Shown: in pieces, positions 1 through 10,550 of the stretch
Position numbering within the stretch: position 1 is the stretch's first letter
How the letters are laid out: each line of letters opens with the position of its first letter
Assembly (NCBI RefSeq): GCF_007565055.1
Contig: NC_044561.1
Coordinates: 26,382,114-26,446,113 of the forward strand
Source: Rhinopithecus roxellana
Taxonomy: Eukaryota > Chordata > Mammalia > Primates > Cercopithecidae
DNA length: 64,000 nucleotides
Direction of reading: 5' to 3'
The notes under the pieces: model-generated
Told to the model about the DNA's origin: nothing
Databases searched by the model: none
Seen by the model: only the letters and a program-made list of their open reading frames with translations
Made by a program: the position numbers and the translations under genes

Positions 1-254
1 ATCTACCTCAGTAAAAGGCCACAGATCCTCTGGGGAAGGATGGGAGAAAAATTGACTAAATTTTTGGCAGCGTAGCTGGGTCCTTCCTAACGTGGAACAG
101 GCCTCCCCTTTATTCAAGGGATTTTGTGTTTGTAAACTGGCTCAAGACTGGAAATTGATGGAGGGGCTGTGGCTGAGTGATTCAAGTTACATTTTTGTTC
201 ACTTGATGGAATGTTTCCACTTATACGGGTCAAGTAAAAACTTAGTAGACTGCC
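1..254. other. Unassigned left-end sequence
   Basis: No gene is visible. The stretch is moderately AT-rich and was continuous with 879 onward before two Alus inserted between them. A 62-codon plus frame at 92-280 is too short and runs into the Alu T-tail. The sequence, together with 879-1600, may be old endogenous-retrovirus internal DNA, but I cannot assign it to a family. Confidence 0.3.
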
Positions 255-264
255 CATCTAATTC

Positions 265-548
265 TTTTTTTTTTTTTTGAGACAGAGTCTCGCTCTGTCC
301 CCCAGGCTGGAGTGCAGTGGCGCGATCTCAGCTCACTGCAAGCTCCGCCTCCTGGGTTCACACCATTCTCCTGCCTCAGCCTCCTGAGTAGCTGGGACTA
401 CAGGTGCCTGCCACCACGCCCGGCTAATTTTTTGTATTTTTAGTAGAGACGGGGTTTCACCGTGGTCTCGATCTCCTGACCTTGTGATCCGCCCACCTCG
501 GCCTCCCAAAGTGCTGGGATTACAGGCATGAGCCACTGCGCCCGGCTT
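265..548 (-). mobile_element. Alu (Y/late S type), antisense, nested
   Basis: A T-tail at 265-278 is followed by the antisense Alu body, ending in the usual CCCGGC at 541-546. The element is flanked by a 12-bp target-site duplication, CATCTAATTCTT, at 255-266 and 549-560. About 13 bp are missing in the right part (near 462), where CACCGTG joins directly to GTCTCGATC. The insertion lies in the left target-site duplication of the older Alu at 561-862, so it is the younger of the two. Confidence 0.93.
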
Positions 549-560
549 CATCTAATTCTT

Positions 561-862
561 ATGTATGTTTTTATTTATTTATTTAAAGATGTAATTTCAC
601 TCTTCTTGCCCAGACTGAAGTGCAATTGTGCAATCTCGGCTCACTGCCACCTCTGCTCCTGGGTTCAAGCGATTCTCCTGCCGCAGCCTCCCAAGTAATT
701 AGAATTACAGGGGACCGCCACACGCCCAGCTAATTATTGTATTTTTAATAGAGATGGGGTTTCGTCACGTTGGCCAGGCTGGTCTTGACCTCCTGACCTC
801 AGGTGATCTGCCCACCTCAGCCTCCCAAAGTGCTGCGATTACAGGTGTGAGCCATGCCCAGC
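561..862 (-). mobile_element. Older Alu (J/S type), antisense
   Basis: Diverged antisense Alu with a degraded T-rich tail (TTTATTTATTTATTT at about 570-585) and body to about 862. Its original target-site duplication, CTGCCCATCTAATTCT, is at 250-265, and the other copy at 863-878 differs by one base. The younger Alu at 265-548 now separates it from its left duplication. Confidence 0.88.
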
Positions 863-878
863 CTGCCCATCTACTTCT

Positions 879-1607
879 GTTTTATGGACACTGTAGTCCA
901 CCAGCCAATACAATGGGTCTCTGTAGGTCAGACTATTCTAATTGGTGCAGTGACTCTGCTGTCCATCACTACAACCACACCCCCTTGTTCCCTGGCTATG
1001 AAATGTTGGGCCCTGGCCCTGCCACACCAGGGGCCAATGACCCCCACTGCATTTTTGGATCTCAGTTTCCTGGCAGCGTTTCCCACCATAATATCTGACC
1101 TACAGAAGAGAACAATGACAGGACACTTCAGCAAAGCTGGGATCCCGCATGCGTTCATTTATCATGGCCACAGGCAAAGGCATGGCCTCTGAGCCCTCCC
1201 AGGGTGAGAGCGGGTCTTACTGACATATCCACTCTCATGCTCCAGCCTCTCTAGACCTTCGAATCCCTTCTTCTACAGTAAACAAATTCCAGCCCAGCAT
1301 TTCCAGCTCACATGCTGTGGTTCAGGCTTCAGGCAACCAGCCTGACACATGGTCAGAGACCCTCCCCTTCACCCCCTCCCCTCCATCTCCTTCCCTCCAC
1401 CCCCTCCCCTCCAACCGCTCCCCTCCACCTCTGAGCTACAGCACTGAGTTGAGAATTTCTGCTTATACAGCCTGTATCAACAAATTCAGCCTGAATTTAT
1501 TTTCCTTCCACCATTATCCAACATATTCAATGTCCATTTCCACATATAGTCCTGAGATTTCTGTCCCTGTAAATTGGAAAAATGTGGGTTTTTAAAATTG
1601 TAGTGCA
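879..1607. other. Unassigned non-coding sequence
   Basis: No convincing gene. Overlapping plus frames of 112-114 codons (754-1192) start inside the Alu or run in mutually exclusive frames and show no family I recognise with confidence. The composition and the loose open frames are compatible with decayed ERV internal DNA, but this is only a guess. The C-rich tract at 1360-1430 is listed separately. Confidence 0.35.
1360..1430. repeat. C-rich (CCCCTCC)n low-complexity tract, G4-capable on minus strand
   Basis: An imperfect CCCCTCC/CCCTCCA repeat of about 70 bp. The complementary strand carries several runs of three to five G separated by short loops, so it could form a G-quadruplex. It has no unit regular enough to be called a minisatellite. 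Confidence 0.7.
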
Positions 1608-1880
1608 GCCGGACACAGTGGCTCATTCCTGTAATCCCAGCACTTTGGGAGGCTGAGGCGGGAGGATCATCTGAGGTCAGGATTTAGAGACCAGCCTGAC
1701 CAACATGGTGAAACCCCATCTCTACTAAAAATACAAACAATTACCTGGGTGTGGTGGCGTTCACCTGTAGTCCCAGCTACTTGGGAAACTGAGGCACGAG
1801 AATCACTTGAACCCGGGAGGTGGAGATTGCGCCACTGCACTCCAGCCTGGGCTACAGAGCAAGACTGTGTCTCAAAAAAA
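1608..1880 (+). mobile_element. Alu S, sense, with internal deletion
   Basis: Sense Alu body with an A-tail ending in the right target-site duplication. The 14-bp duplication AAAATTGTAGTGCA at 1594-1607 and 1881-1894 is perfect. In the right arm about 15 bp are missing between GGTGGAG and GATTGCGCC, removing the usual GTTGCAGTGAGCCGA segment. The perfect duplication means the deletion happened in or after an otherwise complete insertion. Confidence 0.93.
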
Positions 1881-1894
1881 AAAATTGTAGTGCA

Positions 1895-2484
1895 CCTTCT
1901 CACAGGTCACACTCATGCATGAGTCCCTGACCTCTCGGCTTCTTCTGAGACTTGAGCCTAGTTACAGGCCTGGAAACAAAGAGGGTGGGGGGTCCTGAGG
2001 GCATTCAGGTCTGTCCACCAATCAACACCCTCCCTAAAAAGGTGGGGTTCACTTTTGGTTGCAATTCAGCCACTTGTAGGATGAGACTCTAGATTTGGTT
2101 TTCAGAAATCTCAGCTCTGCAGCCACAGGAGAGAAAGGCTTCCTTCGGGGTAGACCCAGACAGTTTTAGGTCACTTACCGGGTGCTTGTGCGGGAATTCT
2201 AATCCCTGAGCTCGTCTCTTTCTTTTTTCCTACTTTGCTGAGCACAGTTAGGAGAACCAATCTCCTTATGCTCTTTAGTTTGACAAAAATGTTCTGAGGC
2301 ACCAAATAAGTGGCCACCAAGAACCTTGGCTCTTCTGAGCATTTGATGAGGAGCATGCGGTTGTGGGATTGTCTGTCTCTCCATCACCACATCGTGTTAC
2401 AGACGCTTCACCCCTGGAATGGAGTCATTAGGGCTTTGAAATCTAATCCGATTAGAGAACCGATGCAGAAAATTTGAGGTGTGG
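1895..2484. other. Unassigned non-coding sequence
   Basis: No gene seen. Minus-strand frames of 61-63 codons (2171-2390) overlap one another in different phases and are not supported. The sequence may continue the old, possibly retroviral sequence to the left, interrupted by the Alu at 1608-1880. Confidence 0.3.
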
Positions 2485-2825
2485 AAAGAGAGGTTTATTT
2501 TAAGGCGTTGGCTCATGTGATCACGGGGTTTAGTAAGTCTAAAATACATAGGACAGGCTGGCAGGCTGGAGACTCAGGGAGAGTCAGCACTGCTGTTTGG
2601 AGGCAGAATTTCTTCTCCAGAAAATCTCAGTTTTTCCTCTGAAGGCCTTCGGCTGATAGATTGAGTTCCACCCACATGATTGAGGGTCATCTTCTTTACT
2701 TAAAGCCCATCGGTAGGAGGTGTGAGCCACATCTACAAAATACCTCCACAGCGACACGCAGGTTTGCGTTGGGCTGAGTAACTGGCTACTCCGGCCCAGC
2801 CAAGTTGACACATAAAAGTGGCCAT
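2485..2825 (-). mobile_element. Old dispersed repeat, probably LTR-like, antisense
   Basis: The wording of this block matches a very common primate interspersed repeat: AGGTTTATTTTAAGG at the left, GGCAGGCTGGAGAC inside, and CCAAGTTGACACATAAAA at the right. Read on the minus strand it starts with the LTR-style TTTTATGTGTCAACTTGG. I recognise the pattern but not the exact subfamily name. It is diverged and carries no intact frame. Confidence 0.5.
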
Positions 2826-2834
2826 GGCAGTGAC

Positions 2835-3060
2835 AAATTTGGGTATTTTGTTATGTTCCATTGAGTTGTTTTGGTCTATGTGTGGAAACGTCATATTGTC
2901 TTGATGGAAGGAGCTATTTACACTTAATTAAACAAATAGCAGTTCCTGGACATTGTATCTTCTATGTGCAATTGAAGATCGCTTTGTCCAGTCTGCCAAA
3001 ATATCCACGAGGAATCTGGTTGGAATCTTAATAGATGTATAATTAACATTGAAAAGACTC
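2835..3060 (-). mobile_element. Old LINE-1 ORF2 3' fragment, antisense
   Basis: TTTTGGTCTATGTGTGG, CATATTGTCTTGATGG and ATCTGGTTGGAATCTTAATAG correspond to the antisense of the C-terminal part of LINE-1 ORF2. The fragment is highly diverged and has no usable frame. The 230 bp that follow, up to the Alu, are unassigned. Confidence 0.55.
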
Positions 3061-3306
3061 ACTCACTGGTCCAGGATACGGTTGTATCCCCAGAAAACCA
3101 AAAGGCTGAAGGTACTATGAACACCACCCGTGAATGTGGTGACGTCGCTGGGGCAGGTCAATTCACAACAGAATAATAACAATTCTTTCAGAACTATCCA
3201 ATTTCAAGTGGAGATGGACAGAAAATCTATTCATCATAACGAATTAACTTTCTAAAATACCTAAGGGTACATTTAATCAGCAAAGCATAAGACGTATATG
3301 TAGACA

Positions 3307-3598
3307 GGCCGGGCTCAGTGGCTCACGCCTATAATCCCAGCACTTTGGGAGGCCAAGACGGGCAGATCACTCAGGAGTTCGAGAGCAGCCTGGTCAACAT
3401 GGTGAAACTCTGTCTCTGCTAGAAATACAAACAGTTAGTCGGGCGTGGTGGGGTGCATCTCTAACACCAGCTTCTTGGGAGGCTGAGGCAGGAGAATCGT
3501 TTGAACCTATGAAGTGGAGCTTGCAGTGAGCCGAGATTGTGCCACTGCACTCCAGCCTGGGTGACAGAGTGAGACTCCATCTCAAAAAAAAAAAAAAA
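3307..3598 (+). mobile_element. Alu S, sense
   Basis: Complete sense Alu with left and right arms and an A-tail of about 18. The target-site duplication AAGACGTATATGTAGA at 3289-3304 is repeated at 3599-3614 with one change. A 115-codon minus frame over this Alu (3461-3808) is an artefact of Alu sequence. Confidence 0.93.
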
Positions 3599-3614
3599 AA
3601 GACTTATATGTAGA

Positions 3615-4344
3615 ATTGATAACATCCGAATAAATGACAAGATACAGGTTGCTTCCGGATGGTGGGATTTTAGGCACCTGGACAGGGATGACCCTGCAAA
3701 CCCTCCTGGGGTAGAGGGTGAGGCACCAAGGGAAGAACAATGGAGCCAAGACCAGGAGATGTACCCACATCCCACAGGCCCCAACCAGTGTGGGGAGTGA
3801 GTTCTCAACTCCCAGGATCTCCATCTCTCTTTTGTTTTCTTGAAAAATGGTAATCATGATACTTGTCTCTCTACCACATATGGTTTTGTTCTGGAGGGAT
3901 CAAATGGGATATTCTATTGAAATTGTTTTGTAATCTGCAAAATAAGGTTTTATGACTGTAGCATCAACATCATGAGACAACGTCGGATGGGAGGGGGTTT
4001 CCCCTTTTCTCATGTGTGCATGTGTGCGTCCATGCATTTTTCACTTCATGAACATCTCAAATAACTATCCTTCCACACAATTTCTCAGGAGAAATCTCTA
4101 AACTCAGCTTTCTAAACCCACACCACGGAGGCGATTCTCTGTTGGCTGCTTCCGTGGGGTGTGGGGAACTCTGGATTTTCCTAACACAAGTGTCTGGTCA
4201 CCTGCAACTTACCACCTGCGCTTCTCTTCCTCTGTCTCCCTCACATATGGGTTAGTGAAGCAAACTGGCCAGTGAAATACACTTGCGGGGGAGGTGTTTG
4301 AAATGCAGAGTTAATGTGTGTTACCAAAGGGCCTTACATTATTC
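3615..4344. other. Unique sequence, nothing assigned
   Basis: No gene, RNA or tandem array recognised. A short degenerate TGTGCATGTG stretch occurs near 4013-4035. This begins a 4.5-kb Alu-free interval that runs to 8094. Confidence 0.4.
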
Positions 4345-4400
4345 AGGTAACCTTGGGCGAGCCAATTAACCTCCCAGGGCCTCTTTCGCAAGAGGAAGAG
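4345..4400 (+). mobile_element. MIR relic, sense
   Basis: AACCTTGGGCGAGCC followed by AATTAACCTCCCAGGGCCTC matches the conserved core of MIR, a tRNA-derived mammalian SINE. Only the core is clear and its ends cannot be placed exactly. Confidence 0.6.
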
Positions 4401-4489
4401 GTTCTGGGAGATGGGCTCTGGGAGTGGTCTCCAAGCTCCTGCCCTGCTCTGGGGCTGGGATGCTGGGCGCAGCTCACCAAAATGTGCAG

Positions 4490-4965
4490 ATATTAAAGCT
4501 GCCTGATGTTGATGGTGCAGATAAGAACTATAAATAAACCGTTTCCAATGTGAAGATGTTGTCATAAGACTAATATGTGTCCTCAGGTAGAGAATAACTA
4601 TTATCTTCAGTGAACAAGAAAACCACCTAAAATGATAACAAATTCCAGCAAGTCCTCTTGATTACAAAACACAGAATATAATTCAGATGCGGCTGTGTAT
4701 GGCTGCAAAATGATATGTTATTAGGGGCTCAGAATAGCAGCAGGGATTTTTCATCTTGGGCTGTATACACCATGGAGGCATGCTCTGGGCCACGGACATC
4801 GCCTCGCCAGCCTGCTGCAGGAACTGAGCTGGAAGATATTTAATCCTGAACTATAATAGAATTCAGTGCTCATTATTCAAGAGCAGGCACGGGTTCTGGC
4901 CCATGGTAATTATTAAAATCATGTTTATGCCAAGTAATGCAATGAACGTCACCTACTTTTGACCC
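4490..4965. other. Candidate conserved non-coding element
   Basis: A repeat-free block of mixed composition with no long open frame. It holds several AT-rich motifs of the homeodomain type, such as TAATTATTAAAATC, and ATGCAAAT-like words in a more GC-rich neighbourhood. Such blocks in Alu-free gaps are often conserved enhancers, but conservation cannot be seen from one genome. This is inference from composition only. Confidence 0.3.
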
Positions 4966-5739
4966 GCTGTGCACAGAAGGTGGGGGAGGCAATGTTTTAC
5001 ATCTTATCAATTGGATTTGGGACGTGTTGCGTGGTGGCGGGGGCGTGAGGTCTGACTGTGGTGATTAGGGATGTGGCGGTGCAGGAATGGCTGTTGGATG
5101 GCCCACCTTCCTCAGAGCCAAGGGACCGGCTCCCTCATTTTCTGCGTGGGAGACCTGGGGAGGCAAGGGGATCCTGTTGGCTACAGGATGAGGCCCTGAC
5201 TTCCTGGCCTGGGTCTATCACCCCTTCTGCCTGGCCCATCTTGGCATTTGGTCAGTAGTGACAAATATTGCTGGTGCCCCGATTTCACATGATAAAGGGG
5301 TGCAGGTCCTAGGGGTGGGAGGCACCAGGGAGCTCATCAGAAGCCAGCGAGATGCTCTTGAGGCTGCAGGAGAAGGAAAGTGTGCTGGCTGCTGGCAGGC
5401 ACAGTTCACCACCTCCTTCTGGCTTATGAGGATGTGCCACATTACCAGGAAGGATCCAAATGTCCCTGGACCTTGCCCCATCTGCTCTCAGAGTCCCTGT
5501 TCTCTCACATCTTATCTAGCTGTTTCCAGGAGAACTCACGGGGTGTCTCACCCTCTACAGAGCCAGCCACAGCATACTGTGTTTTAAATGCTGAGAACTG
5601 TGCTACACAGTCCGTCTCTGGGGGCTGCCGGAGCTGTGGCCCTGCAATCTCAGGGTGCCTAGTCTGGTCTCAGCTGTGTGCTTTGCAAACACAGGGAGGA
5701 GTCATCTAAGCTTCTGTCCTCATTGCACTTGATGCTTTG
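4966..5739. other. Unique GC-rich sequence, nothing assigned
   Basis: No supported gene. Overlapping plus frames of 109 codons (5258-5587, 5380-5709) lie in different phases, lack any recognisable domain, and are expected at this GC content. Confidence 0.4.
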
Positions 5740-5947
5740 GCCTCGCTACCCTCCTCAGGCCACCCGCTAGGAAGAGTTGCCGCACCCAGCCCTCTCCCTT
5801 CCCATGAGTCTCATGGCAGCGCTACCCACCCTGTGGGAAGGTCTTGCTTTGGAGGTCGCAGGGAGAGCTGCGAATGTGGTTCCCCGAGAACACCCAGCCC
5901 TTCTTGCTTCCTTCTTTGCTTTCACTGACATCAGCGCCTGGAAAGCC
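5740..5947 (+). repeat. 208-bp dispersed duplication, copy A
   Basis: This block aligns without a single gap to 8830-9037, by eye at roughly 84 percent identity. Shared exact words include CCCAGCCCTCTCCC, CCATGAGTCTCA, CTTGCTTTGGAGGTC and TTCCCCGAGA. Similarity stops abruptly on both sides. It is either an old local duplication or two copies of a dispersed family I do not know. Open frames in both copies (for example 5737-5928 plus) look alike only because of the duplication. Confidence 0.85.
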
Positions 5948-7326
5948 AGCCTGGTCTGGACTCTGTGCTTCTTGGGCTCCCAGGAAGCCCATCTCTCCTC
6001 AGTCCCCGCTCTGTCCCGTCCCAATGCACAGGCCCTCACCGCAGGACTCAGGTGCAGTCTGGGGGCTACACACGCCATCTCCCATGCTTCCTCTGGGGCT
6101 CATCAGCTTGTGCACGAGGGTGGCCCCTGGGAGGAAGTATCTTCCTGCAAGTAGAGCTCGGTGAACACGGACCAGGGGCTGGACCCCAGGCGGCCCAGGA
6201 GAGGGGGAGGTCTGAACCTTCTCAGTGTCCTGGGGTTTGGGTAACTGTTGGAATCTTCCCTCAGAATGGAGAGGATTCTCCAAGCCCCAGAAGGCAGCGC
6301 TTGGTGCAGCGAACAGGTTGTTCTCATCACTTGAGGCAACGACGTATCTCGATAAGTGCAAATAGATTTTATTTTTTCCAGCAGAAAGTCTGTTATTCCA
6401 AATTTCTTAAACTTTGTTCACTGTTCTGTTTCAATTCCTCTGTCAATGTCTTTGCAGGAAGAGTTCAACTGCTGTGGGTAATCTATGGGCTGATGAAGAC
6501 AACAGATTGAGGACTGCGTGGTAGAAAGAGAAAATTTGTGCCATTGACTTGTTGGGAAGCAAAAGACGAGATTTGAAGATATAATTAAAATGCAGATTGA
6601 GAGCACATTCTCAACTTATAAAGCTGAAGATAAGATTTAGCATAGATGGTGCCCTGGGAGGGGGCAGAGACTGCGGCTACTAGTGCCTCAGTCCCCATGG
6701 TGCTCGGGTGAGTGCTGGAAGCCAGGCACCTGGATAAAGGAGACCGGGAGGCAGTGCTCACTGCTGACTCTAATGGCATCTCATTTGTAGTCACCGAAGC
6801 CACATCAGAATCATGTGCTGTGGGCTCAATCTCATCCATTTCCCCAAGAAGAATCATTAACCGTAGGGGGCTGGACCTAACTGCTGCATCTACCACTCAC
6901 TAAGGGCACCCCCAGCTCCCATCTGCGAGAAGGGGTGACAGGCAGGGGCCCGCAGGACTGCTCCCATGTGACCTCAGTGGCAAATCCCAGAACAGCCTCG
7001 GCTTCCGATGCCACCACTTCCTCCGCTCAGTCCTGGCCGTTGTCGGCATCCCAACAAGCAAGGGTGACTGGTGGCATCCTCCTCTTTCCTCCTATCCTTC
7101 GCAGCGTTGTTTCTGTGATAAAGGAAGCTAAGGAAGACCCAGCAGCCATGCCCAGAGCTGCACCCTGGCGTGTGTCTTCCATGGCCTCAGTGCCTTTGGG
7201 ATGCCCCACGGGGACCCGGTCTTCATCGAGAACAGTCTCTCAGCAGCCTCTCGTGGACACCCACTGCTATCCTGGGGGAAGAGTTTGCCCATCCGCCTGT
7301 CACCTGTTCCAGCCGACCTTCCTCCC
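5948..7326. other. Unique GC-rich sequence, nothing assigned
   Basis: No gene that I can support. The largest frame is 181 codons (5965-6510, plus), with no recognisable domain and several competing frames on both strands. An AT-richer patch sits at about 6360-6620. Confidence 0.4.
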
Positions 7327-7685
7327 CCAAATTTCACATGTAGGTCCCAACCCTCAGGACCTCAGCCTGTGACCTCATGTGGAGATGGGGCTTTTCCAGA
7401 GACAATTCAGTTAAAGTGGAATCTTTGGGGTGGGCCCTAATCCCACAGGACTGGGGGCCTCATAAGAAGAGGAGATGAGGGAAGGGACCCCCACAGAGGG
7501 CCGCCCATGTGAGGACACAGGGAGGAGACACCGTCTGCAAAGCCCAGGCGCGGGGCCTGGGGAGGAGTCCTGTGACACCTTCATCTTGGGCTTCCGGCCT
7601 CCAGGACTGGGAGAGAACAAGTTCCTGTTGCCAAAGCCTCCCAGGCTGTGGTATTTTGTCATTACCACCCGAGCCAACTCATAGT
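7327..7685 (+). mobile_element. MaLR/MLT1-like LTR, sense
   Basis: The order of motifs matches MLT1-type LTRs of the ERVL-MaLR group: GTGACCTCATGTGGAGATGGGG, then GGGTGGGCCCTAATCC, CATGTGAGGACACAGGGAG, and a 3' end with CTTCCGGCCTCCAGGACTG and GGTATTTTGTCATTACC. It is a decayed solo LTR without coding content. Confidence 0.65.
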
Positions 7686-7764
7686 CCATCTCAGATGTGG
7701 TTTTGTCATCCTGGAAGTGGCCTGCCTTGAATAAATGACATGCATGGAGCAGCCTGAGCAGGTT

Positions 7765-7860
7765 GAACACAGGTCCGGGGTCCAGACCTTCCAGCTGAAC
7801 AGAGGTCCAGGGTCCAGGCCTTCCGGCTGAGCACAGGTCCAGGGTCCAGGCCTTCCGGTG
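7765..7860 (+). repeat. 32-bp tandem repeat, three copies
   Basis: Three abutting 32-bp units start at 7765, 7797 and 7829. The core AGGTCCAGGGTCCAGGCCTTCC is present in units two and three, and unit one has a few changes. The most similar units are the second and third. It may vary in copy number. Confidence 0.9.
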
Positions 7861-8094
7861 CTAACACCAGGTGCTCACCAGCAAGCCTGGACGGTCAACG
7901 CTCCCATGAGTGCCCCGTACCTTACTCAGCTTCCTGCGGGGCTGTGCCTGGTGTGTCTCACTGCAGAGGGCCTTTGGTCCTTCTCTCTCCCCTCCCACAC
8001 CTGCTTCCCGCCCACCCGAGGCCCAGGAGACCCTGTTTTCACCGTTCCCGCTAAGCAGGCACTAAGGGGTGAGTTGAACCAGAAGTTTATTCTT

Positions 8095-8402
8095 TTGTTT
8101 CTGTTTTTGCTTTTTTGAGACGGAATTTCACTCTTGTTGCCCAGGCTGGAGTGCAGTGGCATGATCGCGGCTCACTGCAACCTCTGTCTCTCGGGTTCAA
8201 GTGATTCTCCTGCCTCAGCCTCCCAAGTAGCTGGGATTACAGGCATGTTCCACCGTGCTCAGATGATTTTTTTTGCATTTAGTAGAGATGGGGTTTCACC
8301 ATGTTGGCCAGGCTGGTCTCGAGCTCCTGACCTCAGGTGATCCACACGCCTCAGCCTCCCAAGGTACTGGGATTACACGCGTGAGCCACTGTGACCAGCT
8401 CT
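8095..8402 (-). mobile_element. Alu S, antisense
   Basis: Antisense Alu with an interrupted T-tail and complete body. The 13-bp target-site duplication GAAGTTTATTCTT at 8082-8094 and 8403-8415 is perfect. Confidence 0.93.
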
Positions 8403-8415
8403 GAAGTTTATTCTT

Positions 8416-8829
8416 AAGTGGATTCTCTCTTTCATAGGAAACTTTCAGTGGAAAAAAATAAAAGAAAACAAAAAGATGATGCTAACTATAGAAATCAGAT
8501 CTAAAAAGAACCAATATACCAGAGCTTGTTGCTAATCAGTAAAAAGTTCAAAAATAGATAAATATTATATATTCCGTCAAAAATGTACAATTAATTACCA
8601 TTTTAGTATCATTGAAGTTGTCAACGAATTTGATTACTATTCTCAATTATAGACTTTGCAAATTACCCCCCCTTTCTCAAAAGCTCAAGTGACATTTCTA
8701 ATTGGTGATCTAAGAATCCGCTTCCCAGAATAGATAGAGAAGACAAAAATAAGTGTGGTGGATAATGAAATTTCATCACACAATGTTGAGCAAATCGTCA
8801 CAGGCAGCAGCAGGCAGGGGCGCCGGTCA
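8416..8829. other. AT-rich unique block, candidate conserved element
   Basis: A sharp drop in GC compared with both neighbours. It contains words such as ACAATTAATTACCATTTTAG at about 8585-8605. No gene or known repeat is visible. It could be a conserved non-coding element or an old unrecognised repeat. Confidence 0.28.
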
Positions 8830-9037
8830 GCCTCACCACCCTCCCCAGGCCACCTGCTAGGAAGAATCGCCCCGCCCAGCCCTCTCCCCTCCCATGAGTC
8901 TCAGGGCAGCGCCATCCACCCGGACGGAGGGCCTTGCTTTGGAGGTCACAGGGAAGGCAGTGAATGTGATTCCCCGAGAGCACCCAGCATTTCTTGCTTC
9001 CTCCTTTGCACTCACTGACTTCTGTTCCTGGAAAGCC
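8830..9037 (+). repeat. 208-bp dispersed duplication, copy B
   Basis: Partner of 5740-5947 in direct orientation, 3.09 kb away, same length to the base. Differences are scattered substitutions, many at CpG or C/T positions, which fits an old duplication decaying neutrally. An AT-rich region and an Alu lie between the copies. Confidence 0.85.
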
Positions 9038-9330
9038 GCTGACCCAGGCAAGTTCCCCCACTGGGGAACACCTTCTCAGTCTTGAATTTCAGGCTTCCGG
9101 GTGCCCACCTGCCTCCAGCCCCAGGAAGAAAGGAGTGCTCCCTCGTCCTCCAGAAAATCTTCTCCATCCTGCGGAGTCCTGTCTCTTTCCTGTCTGAGAA
9201 GGATCTGACTTCCTCTCTGCTTCCCCAGCTCCAGGTTCCAGGCACCGCACATCACAGGCACCCCCTAAACACCCATGGGCGAGTAGGCCCCGGGAAGAGG
9301 CAGAGTGGCCCACTGGGAGAATGAGGGTAC

Positions 9331-9482
9331 CTGAGCCTGAATCCTGGCTTCTCCACTTCCCACCTGAGCTCCCCAGCCCAGTCTACTCATCTGTGACGTG
9401 GCACAAGAACAATGAGACATTCCTCAGAGCTTGGGTGCGTGCATTAAGAAAACACACGCATGGCTTGGCACCGGCACCCAGC
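9331..9482 (+). mobile_element. MIR relic, sense
   Basis: CCTGAATCCTGGCTTCTCCAC followed by a decayed CTCATCTGTGACGTGG and TGGCTTGGCACCGGCACCCAG matches, in order, the 5' half, core and 3' half of MIR. It is heavily diverged. Confidence 0.55.
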
Positions 9483-10550
9483 CCAGGACCAGCCCTCAAG
9501 CGAGAGGAGCTTTTGAAATGAAAGAAAGCCTAGGGGGAGAGAGTTCCACTGTCATGTTCATGTGTGAAGACACCCAGATGTGATGGCAGCACAGCCACCT
9601 GTTTGAGTGTCTCTGTCCCCAGGGCTGGAGGGCCAGGGTGGCTTTCTTGGGGGCGGAGTTAGCAACCCACAGAGCAGAGCCTGGGCCCGGCCTCTGAAGC
9701 CAAGCCTGCTCTCTGCTCTTCCCATGCTCCTCCCTGCCCTCCCTCTCTGCCGCAAGAAGGCCTCCGAAGCAGTTTCTGCAGCGCTAGTGGGGGCAGCTGC
9801 AACGCCTGGGTCCTTTCCCCGGCCACACGATCAAAGTATGGCAGAGAGCTCGTTCCAGGCCTGCCTCCTCCTCGGCCTGCCTATCCCAGGGCTTCCCTCT
9901 GCTGAGGATGCTCAGCCCCCTCCTGAGCCACGAGCCCCCCAGGTCTCAGCACCTTCCAGCCCTTTGCTCCTGGACGGCTCCTCAGACTCAGTGTGTGGGC
10001 AGAGCAGCCTGGCCCCTCTTCCTCCCTGCACCCTCTTCCCGCCCCTCTCCCGAGCTCTGTGGCCCGGCCCTGGGTCTGCAGCATAGGATGGAACACAGCG
10101 ACCTCCACAGTTGCCACTTCAGGACCCAGGACTCCTTCACTGTTTCCTCTGTCACCCTCTGCACCCAGTCACCCAACAAACCCTGTGCATTGTGACCTCA
10201 TAAGACTGTGGAATCCACCCACCCTCTCTTCTTTCCCAGGGCCCCAAGATGGTTTGTGCCGCTGCCATGTCTCTGCTGCAAGTATCCTCAGTCACTGATA
10301 GACCCTGCCTGCCATGGCCATCTGAGGTCAGAGCTGTTGGCCTTGTCTACACTCCGAAAGGCCACCTGAGGCCCAGAGAGCTCCAGGGCTTTCTGAAGGA
10401 CACAGCTGGTGAACAGCAGAGCTGCACACAGAAGCTTGTCCCCACAGCTGCTGCTTCTGTGGCTGGCTGACCTCAAGGCTGGGACGTGGACAACACTGAC
10501 ACCACCCTCATGTGGGTTCGGACAACGCTGCCCAGGCCAGGGCAAGGCGT
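9483..10550. other. Unique GC-rich sequence with a short MIR-like patch
   Basis: No supported gene. A 159-codon plus frame (9607-10086) is proline, serine and alanine rich, has no domain, and competes with frames in other phases. About 10352-10425 (GGCCACCTGAGGCCCAGAGAG ... ACACAGCTGGTGAACAG) resembles an antisense MIR core. Confidence 0.4.

Noticed and set aside
754..1192. Possible coding exon around 850-1190
   Set aside because: The frames begin in Alu sequence, exist in two competing phases and have no splice or domain support. Possible decayed ERV internal sequence is more likely, but even that is not certain.
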